A stretch of DNA of 64,000 nt from Coriaria nepalensis (lineage: Eukaryota; Streptophyta; Magnoliopsida; Cucurbitales; Coriariaceae), in the NCBI GenBank assembly GCA_027186245.1, contig CP114483.1, forward strand, positions 33,451,642 to 33,515,641. Reading direction: 5' to 3'. The position numbers were made by a program, and so were the translations under genes. Positions within the stretch are counted from its first letter, which is position 1; every line of letters begins with the position of its first letter. Under the pieces are notes generated by a model, which was not told the origin of the DNA, did no database searches, and saw only the letters and a program-made list of their open reading frames with translations. This document shows, in pieces, positions 50,481 to 63,670 of this stretch.

Positions 50481-53400
50481 ATGTCTTCCCTAAACTAGAA
50501 GCAGTAGTATTCAGTTTAAGCTTAGTGGTACTTCACACATTGAAAGCTCTTCACGCAACCTCACGAACACATCAAGCTTCAAGGGCTTAGTTATTATATC
50601 AACTATTTACTCCTTTGTACCCCAATAAACAAGCCTCACGACTCCCTCCTTTGTAAAGTCTCTCAAAAAATGAAACCTAACATCAATATGCTTACTTATG
50701 TCATGTAGAACTGGATTTTTGGACAATTTGATCGTTAAGGAATTATCACAGAGTATAGTTGTGCATTGTGGCTGAAGATAACCAAAATGCTCTAAGACCC
50801 TTCGCAACCAGACACATTGACAGGCACAATATACTGCAACAACAAATTCAGCCTCTGTAGTGGACAGTGTCACCACCGGCTGCTTCTTCGAAGCCCACGA
50901 AACTGCCCCTCTATTCAAGAAGAACACATAGCCACTTGTACTCATATCGTCAATGTCTCCAGTATAATCACTAATCTTTATAAGCAGCTAGCTCCTTCGC
51001 ATCACCTCTCTTGTAAAATAATTCCAAAGCCATAGTACCCTTTAAATAATGCAGCGCCCTTTTTGCTGCTTGCATATGCACTTCGGTGGGACTGACCATA
51101 TATCTACTTAACAAACACACTACAAACATTAAGTATGGTTTTATAGCACTGATGTACATGAGACTCCTGATTAATTGCTTATACAAGAATGTATCTACCT
51201 TAGTTCCCCCTTCTTCCTTTGAGAGTTTAGACCCTGATACAATTAGATTCTTAATTGGATTTCCATTCTGCAAGTAAAACCTTTCCAACAATTCACCAAC
51301 ATATCTTTTCTAATTTAGGTAGATGCCTTCTGGTTTTAGCATAACCTCAACACCAAGGAAATATTTCATCTTTCCTAAATCCGTCATGGAGCTCTTAACT
51401 TATCAAACATACAAGTATCATTTCCAGTAAAAATCAAGTCATCAACGTACAAACTTACAATTAACAACCTCTTACCTCCTTTTAACTTAACAAAGAGAGT
51501 ATACTTATAGTTGCACCGTGTAAAGCTTTCTTTGACAAAATGGGCTTCAATTATACTATACAAAGCATGTGGTGCCTGCTTCAATCTATAAAGTGTCTTT
51601 CGAAGCTTATAAACCTTCTCTTTTTCACCCTGATGAACATACCCCAATGGTTGCTCTACATACACATCCTCATTCAATTCACTGTGAAGAAACGCACTTT
51701 TAATATCAAGCTGGTACACACTCCAATCTTTTTGTGCTGATAGTGCCAGAATCACTCGAATTGTTTCCCATCTTGCTACTGGGGCGAAGACCTCATTGTA
51801 ATCAATCCCATGCTGTTGAGCGTAGCCTTTATCTACCAAACGGGCTTTATACTTATCCAGTTCACCCTTCTCGTTCAGTTTGGTCTTGAAAATCCACTTT
51901 ACACCAATTTTCTTTGCTTATGGCACTAGTGTTGTCAGTTTCCAGGTTTCATTCTTCTCAATGGACTTCATCTCACAATCCATAGCATTTCTCCATTTTT
52001 CTGCTATTAATGCTTCTTCAAAGGAATAAAGGTCTTCATAAGAAGTAAACAAAGAAAGATTGTTCAACTCATCTTCTTCCTCCGAAAGGCCTTCTCCTAA
52101 TACATAATCTCACAAGTATGGAAGAGCTCTCCGAGATCGATTTGCAGCTGGAACTACTTGACTTTGTGCTTCTTGATCAGTGGTATTGACCGGTAATATA
52201 GTAGCTTCTTGGTTTTCATCATTGGTTTCAGTTGCATCTTCTTCTTCATTTTCGGATTCCTCATCGCACTCTTCCCAAACCAGTACATCTAGTCTTACTT
52301 CCTCCACTGTTCTTCCCCAACTCCAGCCCTTATTTTCTTCAAACTCTGCATCTCGACTTGTCACAATCTGCTTGGTTCATGGATCATACAATTGTTATGC
52401 TTTCAACTCGTCACTAACTCCAAGTAGCATATAAGGGAAGCTTTTATCATCCAATTTCCTTCTTTTTGGATCTGGAATATTAACATGAGCTAAGCATCCA
52501 AAAACCCTAAAGTAATCCACTTTAGGTTTAACTCCACTCTACATTTCCTCCGGTGTCTTTTCTTTTATCACCGACGTCAAAGACTTCTATTAAGGACATC
52601 TGCTATCCATCTTGTAGCTTTTGACCAAAATTTCTTTGAAACCTCTTTGTCACACAGCATACACCGAACCAAATTCATGATAGTTCAGTTCTTGCGTTCG
52701 GCTATCCCATTCTGTTGTGGGGTGTAAGCTGCTGTGAGTTGACTGCATATACAATCATCCTTGCAGAAAATATTAAACTCATTGGAGGTGAATTCTCCTC
52801 CTCTGTCAGTGCGTAAACAACATATAGGTACTCTAGACTCTTTTTCAACAAGATTCTTATAGTGTTTGAAAGTTGTGAGTACCTCAGACTTCTCAATCAA
52901 GAAATATATCCACACATTTCTAGTATAATCATCAATGAATGTTAAAATGTATCTCCTACCATTGTTAAGAGATGGTATGATTGGGCCACGGATATCAGAA
53001 TGTACATGCTGCAATTTCTTGGACACACGATACAAACTTTTCTTCGGAATAACCTCTCTATATTGCTTGCCGACCAAGCATTCAGTACATGATCTTATTG
53101 TAGCTTTTAGAGGTGGAATCCCCTTTACCATGTCTCTATAATTTAATGTCTGCAACCCTTTATAGCTCAAATGTTTATATCTCCTATGCCACAGCTGTGA
53201 TTCATCTTTTGTCACTATTTGTAAGCAAGCAGAGCCTTCCAGTGGTACCACACTAGCCAACAATATAATTATTTTGATTCCCCATCATCTATGTCTGCAT
53301 GATTAGACCCCTTCTTGGATGATAGAGATTGCATTCTCCATATTGTATAAGAATAGCTAATCCTCTTTCTTGAAGTTGGCATATACTGAGCAAATTATTT

Positions 53401-54163
53401 TTCAAATCCGGCACATAATAAACATATGTAATCACTTGAATTATAATGTTGATTTCCAGCTGTACGTTTCCTTTCCTCATTACTCCCATTCTTGTGGTGT
53501 TGCCCAGCTTCATTGAATGTCTGTATGCACCATCAAAGTTCGAGAACCACTGCCTATTCCGAATGAGTTGTTTCCCAGCTTCACTGAATGTGTTGTTGCC
53601 TAGCTTCACTAAATATATGTAGAATCTTCTCAACAATCTTGACATCCGGCATGTCTTCACCACAATTTCTCGTGTTGTTGGCCACCACCATCACTCTCCC
53701 AAAGTAATCAGTGACCGTCTCTCTTGGTCTCATCCCAAACAGCTCAAAATCTTTGCGAAGAGTTTGAAACTGAGCACGTTGCACTCAAGTATTCCCTTGA
53801 TACTTCACCTTCATTGTATTCCACAACTGTTTAGATGTCTCCTTCTGAATGACTATTTTCATAATGGACTTGTCAATGGAGCTGAAGAGATAAATCTTGG
53901 CTTTTTAAGTCCTTCAACATCATCTCTTCTAAGGTTTTTCTTTGCGCTGGTGTCAATGTATCTTCACCGGCTAGTTCTGTATAACCTACATGTACAACAC
54001 TCCAATACTCCTTTGATCTAAGGAGATTCTCCATGATCAAACTCCAATGATCATAATCCTCATCAAACTTGGGGATGCACGGTTGTGCAAAGCTGCTTGC
54101 CTCGACCATCGTCACACACCTGCATTTGCACAGAGCCTCTTTCGAGGCTCTGATACTAGAATA

Positions 54164-54379
54164 TGATAAGCACCTAGATACTTTATTAAACAATTTCAGG
54201 CTTTATATAGCCTTTACATGATAAGGAAAAGAAAGCAACAGTAACAATTCTATACAACCCGTGATATTTGTTTCGGACTAATTCAAAACACAACTCTAAC
54301 TACTTGACTCCTAAGAAATATGAGCTTATTTGATGAAACATTCAAAAACACCAACAACATCAAAATAGTCAGATCAACA
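54164..54379 (-). repeat. 5' LTR of the copia element
   Basis: In element sense it starts TGTTGATC at 54379 and ends TTATCA at 54164, followed by the primer site. It contains a TATATAAAG promoter-like motif and an AATAAAG signal. The TG...CA ends and the adjoining 5-bp duplication define the boundary. Confidence 0.75.
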
Positions 54380-54384
54380 ATCCT

Positions 54385-55468
54385 AAGCAAGATAATTAAG
54401 TAAGTCCAATGATAAAGATGTTCATTTGTTCTAACCCCCACGTTTCCTCATATGGTGTATTCACTTATATATCCAATTAAATATTAATTAATTAACTTGA
54501 TTATCACATTAATATGTATAAATACATGTCACATTATATGAGGTGAGTTTCGTACAAAAATATAATTTAAATATTTATTAAAAAAAAAAAAAAGGTGAAT
54601 ATATGATATATTTCATTTAACTTATCTCTTCCCCATGACCTAACTCTTCTCCTTATGAATTGTTCTCGAATATATCATATAAATAAGGAAGACATCGAGA
54701 TCCACCATTGCCAGAAGCATGCATGTCGATTTTAATGAATGAAAATGTCTAGATTAAATCAATCATAAATCACCTAGTGAAAATAATACTTGTTAACTCG
54801 CTTTTCCACTTATCATTATTAGATTGGTCCGTATAAAAAATTAGATGTAACGGTTAATTTAATTATATATTTATACTTATATCTTTGAATGAATCGAGAA
54901 GATACAATGTACAATGATTTTGTAATCCTTACTTAAAGACAATATAAAGAGAGTTCATGATATTGCTATTAATTTAATGCATTAGATTACAAACTAATTG
55001 ATTGATTAGTTAATTAATCATTAATCAATAATCAATTAGATTATGATGTATCAATTAAATTGTACTTACTAATTTAATTAGTACATGATTACACATCAAT
55101 ATAGCCTTTTGTTCAAAGATCGATGTAGATTAATTTGGAGTTTAATATTAACTAAAGGTTGATTGTGTGTATTAATCACATGTTTCTATAAGAAGACGTA
55201 TATAAATAGGAATTATTAATTATGATTTAATCATGTATTAATTTACCTAAGTATCTATGTATCATTTGTCATTAACTCCAAGCTTTATTAATTCATTAAA
55301 TTAATTTATTCTTCTTTAACTACCATGCACATGCATGTATCGAAATGCTAAAACAAAATGCATTTTAGAAGCAATCAAAAGTCTTGATTAAAAAAGAAAA
55401 AAATAATAATTAAAAAAAAAAGAGAATAAGTTTAATATTCTAGTTATAAGTTATACAAATCATAATAA

Positions 55469-55512
<44 letters not shown>

Positions 55513-56297
55513 TTCAGTATGCTGACAACAAGTCGGGTTGTGCTCTGATCTTTTACACTTGTCGTGGGTCTTCAACTATAATTCATGATCATCATCTTAT
55601 TTCTATGATCACTTTGCATTTCCATATCATGATAACAGAAACGACATGACGACTACCACAATCATGACTTTTTCCTCCCCCTTAGCTAGTTGTTTTCATC
55701 ATTGTTTCTTCCTTTCTTTGTCGGAAAGAGTGCTTTTGGTTTATCAGACAAAATATAGAGAAGTAACCGAGTGAAAGGTGGTATGAAAGGTTACTTCATT
55801 TTGTGAAACCAGCAGATATGAAGAGCTGTGTGAGATTGGGGCATTTGTGATTATTATTATTATTATCATTATTAATTTAATATTAATTGATTTCTCTTGT
55901 GATTTACTCTCCATGTTTATTCTTAAAATTTCAGTTAACTTTTAGTTATGTAATGATTATCTTAGGGTAATCCTTTTGTCGATAAATGAAAACCCATGAA
56001 TCTAGAATCACCTGACATTCCAACTTAGTACCAATGATGCACTTTTTGAACCGAGATAGTTGGACTACTTAATTGCCATTGCATATTAGACCTCATTAAA
56101 ACAAGATTCACATCATTATGCTCGATAAAACGAATGAAATAAGCTCTTAAAGAAAAGTTCAGAATTACTAGAATTGTTTGACCAGAAGAAACTTCAATCT
56201 CTCTTTCCATGAAAATAGAGGTGAATTTGTACATGACAAGAAACATTTATACATACATACATACATGCATGCATATACATAAACACGTAGAATATGA
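54385..56297. other. AT-rich intergenic DNA with a GA microsatellite
   Basis: No supported gene. A (GA)n run occupies about 55473-55509. The upper end should hold the 3' untranslated region of the VQ gene. Confidence 0.55.
55473..55509. repeat. (GA)n microsatellite, about 37 bp
   Basis: Uninterrupted AG dinucleotide run in intergenic DNA. Confidence 0.95.
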
Positions 56298-56882
56298 TCA
56301 TATCAATCCTGATAACTCATAGTCATAGATGTCTACTTCTTGTTCGGGAACTGATCCAGCACATAAATCATTGATACCGTAGAAAGAAGATGGAGAAGAA
56401 GAAGTAGAAGAATCGTTCATATCCAAAAGCCAAGACTCTAAATTCCCATATGCAAATAAATCCATCCCATCTTGATCATGATCATGACGATCCTCCTTCA
56501 TGAATATCGATAGTTGATCATGGTCATAATTACAATCACCCCAACAATTATAATCCAACAATATTTCATCCGACAATGAATCATCAAGTAATCTTCCACT
56601 ACTTTTTGAATCAATAATGACCGGATTATCATTACTATTCTCGGAAAGTTCCGGAAGGTTGATAATCTTTTGGTCCGGGGTGGGACCTAGGGTGGGAGTT
56701 AACAGCCCTAACGGGCGTGATCTGTTCCCGGTTAGCTCTTGAACAAGGCTCTTGAAGCTTGAAGGGCTAGTGATGTAAACCTTAGGCTTGAGAAATTTAA
56801 TCAAGTTGTTGAGTTGCTTCTTGTGATGATCATCATCATCCTTAGATATTTTCAATGAAGCTTGATTTAATCTCTTCCCCAT
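56298..56882 (-). CDS. VQ motif-containing protein
   Basis: A single-exon frame of 194 residues. The VQ motif FKSLVQELTG lies at residues 43-52, preceded by the usual basic stretch LKPKVYITSPSS. The rest is acidic and Ser/Asp/Asn-rich, with a Ser run near the C-terminus, as expected for a mostly disordered regulator. VQ proteins are plant co-regulators, mainly of WRKY transcription factors, in defence and development. A motif close to the N-terminus in a short intronless protein is most like the VQ17/VQ25 type, but I cannot fix the orthologue. The sense strand has a (GA)n tract about 250 bases upstream of the ATG. Confidence 0.9.
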   Translation of the reverse strand: MGKRLNQASLKISKDDDDHHKKQLNNLIKFLKPKVYITSPSSFKSLVQELTGNRSRPLGLLTPTLGPTPDQKIINLPELSENSNDNPVIIDSKSSGRLLDDSLSDEILLDYNCWGDCNYDHDQLSIFMKEDRHDHDQDGMDLFAYGNLESWLLDMNDSSTSSSPSSFYGINDLCAGSVPEQEVDIYDYELSGLI

Positions 56883-57133
56883 AATGTTATTATATCATCT
56901 ATTCTAAGTAGCCTCGGAATAATCAAACCCGATTAGCTTGGCGGCCAAGACTCTTTTTCTTTCTTTCTTTAGCGGAAGATTCTAAGAGGGATTGATATAT
57001 AAAGATGATTAACATACATGTAATTATATGTGTGAGAGTGAGTGTGAAAGTTGTAATAATAAGACAAAGATGAAAGAATATATGAATGAAGATTAGTAAT
57101 ATGTTTGATTCTGGGAAAAAGCTTCTTAATTTG

Positions 57134-57167
<34 letters not shown>

Positions 57168-58208
57168 GTTTTCGGATTACGTGACTCATCAAGAGAAAAT
57201 TCTGAGCTTTGGATTTATATGGAGGATGTAGAGATAGAAGTTGGGGATGGTTTTTTCAATTAGGGTTTATTCTACATTAAAAACAAAACCATAGTTTTAT
57301 ATTAGCCAAGGGTTAGAACAACAGTTAGGGCACGCAGCTGCTAACTATTCACAGACCTTTAAGAATCTAAAATGTTCTGGTTTTTGTAATATTATTTATA
57401 TATTATGAAGTTTTACAAATTTCCCGTTACACCTAAAACATATTACGTACTACATGTAATAGGGTTAAAGTTAACCCGATAATGACGAATATTTGAGATT
57501 ATACTCAAGACCGTGATACGAGCTATCAAACGACTCAGATTTGATATATATATATATATATATATACTATACAACATTGGTATCAAGAGTGTGAAGAACA
57601 CTAAAGTCTCATTAAGGTCACAATCTAAAATCTTATAATTTGGCACTGGCTGTCGATATATATATATATGATTATTTATAAAATAAATAAATTCTTAAAC
57701 TATGATTAAAAAGCATTAATAACTTGACATAATTTTTAATTAGTTTATTAATCCGTAGGTATTAATTAAGATTTATGTTACTATTCAATAAGCATATGAT
57801 ATGTATGAACCCAACATAAAAGAAACAAAATATGAGACAATATTTACTTTGTATTTAATAGAGAGGCAACAAAAACATTTATAAGAATTTCAAACATCAA
57901 AATAAATTTACAGAATTTATGAAAAAAGGCTAAAACCATAATTTTAAAAAAGCTAAATGGATCCCTTATGGTTTTAGAAATTAGAAAAACACCCCCCCAC
58001 CTCCCTCATTTATTTTACTTTTAAAAAAAATACAAAATATAATAACAAATTTTCATAGGTTTTTGTTTTCAAAAAAGAATTGTGAACCAGAAACAAAACC
58101 TGAAGTAGTAACAGAATTCCATCTTGTAAACGAGTAACTATGATAAAGTAAAAGGAAATAAATGAATTGATTTTGTGTCACTACCTTACATATTACAGAT
58201 CCTGAGCA
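56883..58208. other. VQ promoter, AT-rich spacer and COG5 3' region
   Basis: The lower part is the VQ promoter and leader. TA runs occur at about 57546-57566 and 57657-57668. The upper end should hold the COG5 3' untranslated region. No gene is seen. Confidence 0.55.
57136..57164. repeat. (GA/CT)n microsatellite upstream of the VQ gene
   Basis: A dinucleotide run of about 29 bases; (GA)n in the sense of the VQ gene. Confidence 0.9.
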
Positions 58209-61200
58209 TCACGGTTTTTTCGACGGAACCGCAGTTTCAGCTAAAGCCGAACCCAATTGAAGCATAAGAGGATAAACCGGACTAAACTCTTTATCCCCTC
58301 TAACTCTAACCTTAACAGCATAATCATCAAGAGTCGCTTTAATACCTTTCCAGACCTGATCCTCCCCTTGAGAATCCAACCACAGAGAGTATTGCAAAGG
58401 TGTAAGCTTGTTCCTCTGCAATGGAGACTGCAATTCTTCGGGACCTCTAGAATAAAGATGGTGAAGTATAACACTCAATGGAAGATCGTGAAGTAAAGGA
58501 GACGACCCTAATTGAGCTGTTTCCAAGAAAATAAGGGGCCGGAATGTTCTTAGGGCTCGATATGGTGCACCCAGTTGCTCAACCGGGAACAGGTTTTGAC
58601 CCACGGTTAGCTCCAGCTCAGCCATGTCCCTAGCCATGCGTAGTTTTCCGGATTCTGAAAGCGGTCTTACAAGAGAAGCATGTCTAATGAAGAATATTAA
58701 AACCCTAGAAGCCATGCTTCTTACAAGCCTAGTGCAAATGGTTTCTGATCTGGAATGGGATCTGTTTGTTGAGGAGGGTAAGAGCCTTATGAGAAACTCA
58801 CTTCGGAAATGAAGGATGGATTTCTGTAAATCTTCCATGTAAGGTGAAGCGTTATTGTTGTCCATGGCCGCGTCCATGCCTAGAACTCCAAAGTTCTGAT
58901 CATGGATTTGAAGGATGCAGGATTCTAGACGGTCTAGCATTGATTGGAATAAGGGTGTTACTGAGTCACAGGCAACTTCATAGATTGCGCCTAGTGAGTT
59001 GGACAGTACTTCTGAAGCAATGGTTGGTAGGCCTGTTATCATGGATGTTATGCGTGTGTGGATTTCTTGGAGGTGCTGACATAATGTGAAGTTTTTCAGC
59101 TGGGCTGGAGTTGCAGGCCCAGTTACTTGGCGGGCTTCTGGACCAGTTGATATCTGCCATTAAAAGATTTGTTGTATGAAATGCAAGAGCAGACCCAGTT
59201 ATAGCAGACATGCCAACATATTATGCATGACTCTAACTTGGAAAGAAAAGCAATGAAAATTTGAGAAAATCCACCAACTACGATGAATATATTACCAGTG
59301 AATTAATCTAATGGTTGTTATATTCGATCAATGTGGTTATAAGATGCAAAATCTAGCGAGCATATATATATATATATATATATGAAGATGGAATAAACAT
59401 AAACTTTCTTGCTTTCATCAGCATAGAGTGATAGTACCTAATTCTGCAAAGTTAAAAACCAAATATTTACCTGGTATTCAGCTCTTTCAGCAAGAAGAAG
59501 AATAACCTTGCCAATTTCACGTAGCACAAGAAGAGTCAAACGCCCATCAAGTTGAACAGCTTCTATCTCTTCCTGTATACGTGATATGATCCTTGAGATA
59601 TGTTCTTTGGAGGGAACACTTCCACGGCTCGAGACAGGAAATATAGTATTCACAAGTTCTGAAAGGCGACTTAAGCAAAGTGCCAGGAATGCCGTCTGGA
59701 ATATTTCTATAGCGGCAACCATCTGAGCTTTTCCCTCTGAGCTGATAGCAGGTAAAACTTCTTTCACATCTGTGTCATGAGAGATTCTTTCTAGAAGATT
59801 CTCTATCATGGAGAAAAGTTTTGGATATCCCATTGTGAATATTTCTTTGACAAAGCTTGATGCAGTGAAAGCAGATTTCATTTGACTTGTAAAAGCCTTC
59901 ACGAGGGCCTCCCAGATTCGATCTGTTAACCTGAGATCACCTTCCTATACAAGTCATAGCTAACAATAAGTAAAGGACCAATAAAAGTGGCTCAGGTAGG
60001 AAAATATAACAGCCTAAAGTAGACTAAATCTAAAGATTACATAAGAATTCTGATTTTACTCAAATTGGAACCGCTACTCAACCATGCATAACAAAAATAT
60101 CTTAAGATATGTTGGTCCAATTCTGCAATCATATAAAAGTAGTAAGCAATTGGGCCGAGAAAGCAAATCCTAGAGAATAATATCACTATATACAGAAGGT
60201 TTATTCAGCAAATTAGTATAAAAAGCCAGTTTTCCTGATAGCCTATTATACAATAGGATTATTGCATTACTACAGTCAATTTCATAATCATTATGATAAA
60301 CAATTAACAAATCCCTTAATAGTACTAGAAACTAGTCTGCTTTATCAAGAATTGGACAAGTACAAGTGCACATGTTTCTATGTGTGCTGATCTCTTCTTA
60401 CTCCTCTAGACATTTTCTCAGTAATCAAACATGATACAAAGGCGAAACAACACTAACCATGCAACCAGTTCAAACCTTTTCTAAGTTTCAATTCCTAGTA
60501 ATTATCAGTAATCATTCCAATTACTCAGAAAATGCATTTGTTACTAACTAAAATTGAACTCCTTCTCACCTGAATAACCTCATCGAGCAGCAAAACATGA
60601 GTAAAGGGGTCCCTTTTCTTGGAAAGAACTCTCTGCAAGTGCCAAACTGCTACAACAATTGAATGCAACTGATCCATACAAGTCCCCATCCTCTGCCAAA
60701 GCGCCTCCCTTGCCTTTGCTCCTCCTCCAATCTGAGGGGTCCCACTTCCCCTAATCCCTCCTGGCCCGAAACCACCTCCACCTGACCCTGATATCGCCTT
60801 CATATCCAATGCCATATTCACACTCTTAACGCCCATATTTTTGTACTTATTGATCAATTGCTCTGTAGTTGCTCTCAATTCTCCGAGATTATAGAAAACC
60901 TGCAATCCAGTACCTACTTCAGCTTGATTCAGACCTTCCATACCTCTCTCCAGCACTTTCATGGCTTCGCTCCTCAATTTCTCACCAGTCTCATTGATCC
61001 ATTTGAGCTCTTCGTCAATTACGTCGACACCGTTAAGCTCATATTCGTTGCAAATGCTCACGATCTCGTAGTGCAGCTGAGCGGCTTTAGCTAGATCGAG
61101 CTTCTCAGGCTCGGAAGCAGAGGCGGAGACTAGGTCGCGAAGCTTCTTCGATAACCGTAAGGCGCGGATCGTATGCTGAAGAAGCTCAGTAGTGCGGTGG

Positions 61201-61646
61201 AGGTTAGAAAGCTGAAGAGTCTTAGTGGAAATGACATTGCGAGGTTCGGAGATCTCAGATCTGACGCGGCGGACAGAGGATTGGAGGGAGGAGACCCCGG
61301 ATCGAACGGTGGAGAGAGCATGTTCGGCGTGTTTGAGTGAGGAGAGTTGGGAGAGGAGGTCGTTGTGGCGGGAAAGGACTTCGGATCGGAGCTGAGATTC
61401 GAGGAGGCGGATGGAGTGATGGAGCTTTTCGGCGGTGGAGGCAGGAGAGCCGGAAGAGAGTGCGGCGGAGGAGAAGGAGGTGGAGGAGAAGGAAGGGGAG
61501 AGGAAGGCGGAGAAGATTGGATCGGAGGCGAAGGTGTCGAGAGGGGAAGTGGAGGTGGAGGTGGAGGTGACGGAGGAGATTGGGGTGGGGGAGAAGTTGG
61601 AGAGGCGATGGAGAGGGGAGGCGGTGGTGGTGGTCGGCGAAGCCAT
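58209..61646 (-). CDS. COG5: Conserved oligomeric Golgi complex subunit 5
   Basis: Three exons (61646-60570, 59944-59471, 59153-58209) give 2,496 nt and 831 residues, matching the length of plant COG5. The N-terminal 80 residues are Ser/Thr/Pro-rich. They are followed by LDTFASDPIFSAFLSPSFSS and a long helical region with heptad-like Leu, typical of tethering-complex subunits. A Gly-rich loop (about 287-310) precedes AREALWQRM. The C-terminal exon includes ISTGPEARQVTGPATPAQL and MASRVLIFFIRHASLVRPLSE. COG5 belongs to lobe B of the COG tether, acting in retrograde vesicle traffic within the Golgi. Exon phases are all zero. The family is well conserved, so the call is secure. Confidence 0.95.
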
Positions 61647-62166
61647 TTTTTCTCGCTCTTTCGCGCCGGTTTGGTTTACCGTTCGGTTTTATCGGCTCCT
61701 TTCAACTTTTTTTTTTTTTTTCTTTTTTTTTCACCCGATAAAATAAGCTTCCGAAAAAAAAAATAATAATTCCGTCAAAAAAATCAGGCCACGGAGGACC
61801 TTCGAACACCAAATTTTCAAAATTCTTACTTTTTTGCAAGAAGTTCTCTCTTATAGTTCTAGCCTCAGCATCCACCGCCGAAGAGGCCAGAAAAGAGCTA
61901 CCACCTCCCGCCCAAAACAAGACCAAACTCAAACTCCCCATCACTGTTAACCTTTTTCCACCCCGGAGGAGGAGACACCCATGAACACTTACTTAGTAGA
62001 AGATGAGTGAGCAAAGGTTTATTTGATTTAGAAAAGGTTTATTTGCATCCCGCATGACTTGCAATCTTAAGAAACAATTATTTATTTGCATCCCGCAAGA
62101 CTCAACACCATATAGAATAATGATATATCATACTATACCCCCACATTATTGAAATCACACTAAATT
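61647..62166. other. COG5 promoter; short unassigned frame on the minus strand
   Basis: The region holds the COG5 upstream DNA and the DUF26 gene 3' end. A minus-strand frame at about 61944-61702 reads SLVLFWAGGGSSFLASSAVD and then ends in Lys-rich low complexity. It resembles no family I recognise. A PPPGWKKVNSDG stretch in another frame hints at a retroelement RNase H scrap. Confidence 0.4.
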
Positions 62167-62940
62167 TCATACAAGGACAAATGGGTAAGTCTGATATCTC
62201 ACAACACAACTTCCGCCAACAATATGCACCCCAACTTTACCTTGACAACACCCAAGAATCAAATCGATAGAATCTTTCAAACACTTCTTACAATCATCAT
62301 ACCAAAGATCTCTAGTACATTGAGTCATCCCAAAGATCTCTTGAAAATTATTGTTAAATGAATCACTCCCCTTCATATCAATCTTTCCAGCCGCATACAT
62401 GTTTGTTTTCACAGCCGCTTCATCAGCAAGTCTTCTCAGCAGCTCAATCGCCTTCTCGTTAAATGCATTCGGATCATTCACATTCACGTACAACGGTACG
62501 GTGAACCAATTCTGGTAATCTATTTTTCCAAAAAATTCTTCGTTTGAGTATTTCAACAAACACCTTTCATACCAAATTACTGAGGTTTTTTGTACGCGGC
62601 ATAGAGCACGGAGGGAGATCCCTCCTGCCATCAAACAAGTGGTGCAATCGGTGGATGACATGTCATCTTGGCAAAGAGCAAGGCCGTGAATTTGGTCCGG
62701 GAATTCCCCGTAGGAACTTAAGCTGAAATGTGACTGCGCGGCATCAGCGTAGAGAACTGTGGTCAGGTTTTCCAAGTTCTTGTCATACATATCATTTCCA
62801 GTGAAAGTTTCGGTAGTTGAACAACTACTATAAACGTAAAACTCTTCTCCACAAATAGGTTGGAGATGAAGAAGAAGAAAAATATGAACAAGAAAAGTTG
62901 AGAGATAGAGAGAATGAAGAATGAAGTTTAAGGAAGCCAT
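62167..62940 (-). CDS. Cysteine-rich repeat secretory protein (two DUF26/Gnk2 domains)
   Basis: A single-exon frame of 257 residues. The start is ATG at 62940 (MASLNF); a few upstream codons stay open but lack an ATG. A hydrophobic signal peptide spans about residues 1-30. Two DUF26 (Gnk2-homologous) repeats follow, each with the C-X8-C-X2-C signature: CQDDMSSTDCTTC in the first and CTRDLWYDDCKKC in the second. There is no transmembrane segment or kinase, so it is a secreted CRRSP rather than a receptor kinase. Members include apoplastic mannose-binding antifungal proteins and plasmodesmal proteins, the latter having a C-terminal membrane anchor absent here. Confidence 0.91.
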   Translation of the reverse strand: MASLNFILHSLYLSTFLVHIFLLLHLQPICGEEFYVYSSCSTTETFTGNDMYDKNLENLTTVLYADAAQSHFSLSSYGEFPDQIHGLALCQDDMSSTDCTTCLMAGGISLRALCRVQKTSVIWYERCLLKYSNEEFFGKIDYQNWFTVPLYVNVNDPNAFNEKAIELLRRLADEAAVKTNMYAAGKIDMKGSDSFNNNFQEIFGMTQCTRDLWYDDCKKCLKDSIDLILGCCQGKVGVHIVGGSCVVRYQTYPFVLV

Positions 62941-63670
62941 TATTATCAAGTGGTTTCACGAGTTAATAGAATGAGTTTAGTTGCATTATTTATAATCAAA
63001 GTTCATTCAAAATGACCTTTCATTGAAAAAAAAGAAACTCCTTTTACGTACTACTCGGAACTACTAGGTCAAACTTAAGTTCGTGTCTTTTAGAGGGAAG
63101 TGAAAACTAGTGGCTTCTTGCTTCGTTATGCATTGGCTAATTCCATTTACTGGCTTCTTTTAGAAAACATCTTTGAAAATCTATCATATCTATGTAGCCA
63201 TGTGGGTCGACGATTAAAATTTTATATGTTCAATACCTTTTCAAACAATATATTTAATCTTAATATGGTAAGAACTTCCCATGAGAAAATTGTTTCTTAA
63301 ACAATCCCAAAGGGCTCTTGACAATGCCAAATTGGTAGCCGCTGTTTCTTACTCCGGATTTCACTATCCCCGCCTCTTAGTCTCTTTCAGATTCTCAATT
63401 CCGGTACAGAATCTAGTCTGTATAGTTCTAACGTTCAACGCAAAGCAGGGGTTTCTGTTTACAAGCCTGCATCATATGGTATTCTTCTTCCTCCATTTTG
63501 TCTTTGTTTTTGTTTTTGTCTAAAGTTCCTATAATAAATAAGAGATCAAAAACAATTTGTGCCTATCTCTGAAGCAGAAAATTGCAATGGTTGTCTTTTA
63601 CCCTTTGTATTGTATTCATGTGAATTCTTCCATAGGAAAGGTTTTTGAAGAAAACTGAAAAAGAAGAAAG
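62941..63670. other. Upstream region of the DUF26 gene, no gene seen
   Basis: AT-rich, with a Phe-rich low-complexity frame on the plus strand ending near 63523 that I do not regard as a gene. Confidence 0.45.

Larger units (their letters stand above)
50369..54379 (-). mobile_element. Ty1/copia retrotransposon, complete ends but inactivated
   Basis: The element is 4,011 bp, bounded by LTRs and a 5-bp target-site duplication ATCCT (50364-50368 and 54380-54384). On the minus strand a primer site (TAGTATCAGAGC, near 54141-54152) follows the 5' LTR. Then come gag (about 54110-53580), a pre-integrase segment (53560-53290), integrase with HSDIRGP and TDRGGEF (53263-52685), an acidic linker (52364-52110), reverse transcriptase with FAPVARWETIR and YVDDLIFTGN (51839-51384, then 51291-50971) and RNase H with STTEAEFV (50945-50607). 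The gag zinc knuckle and the protease DSG site are missing, and several frameshifts and stops interrupt the frame. It cannot produce a working polyprotein. Confidence 0.92.

Noticed and set aside
61337..61766. Arg- and Gly-rich plus-strand frames
   Set aside because: They are antisense of the Ser/Thr/Pro-rich first exon of COG5.
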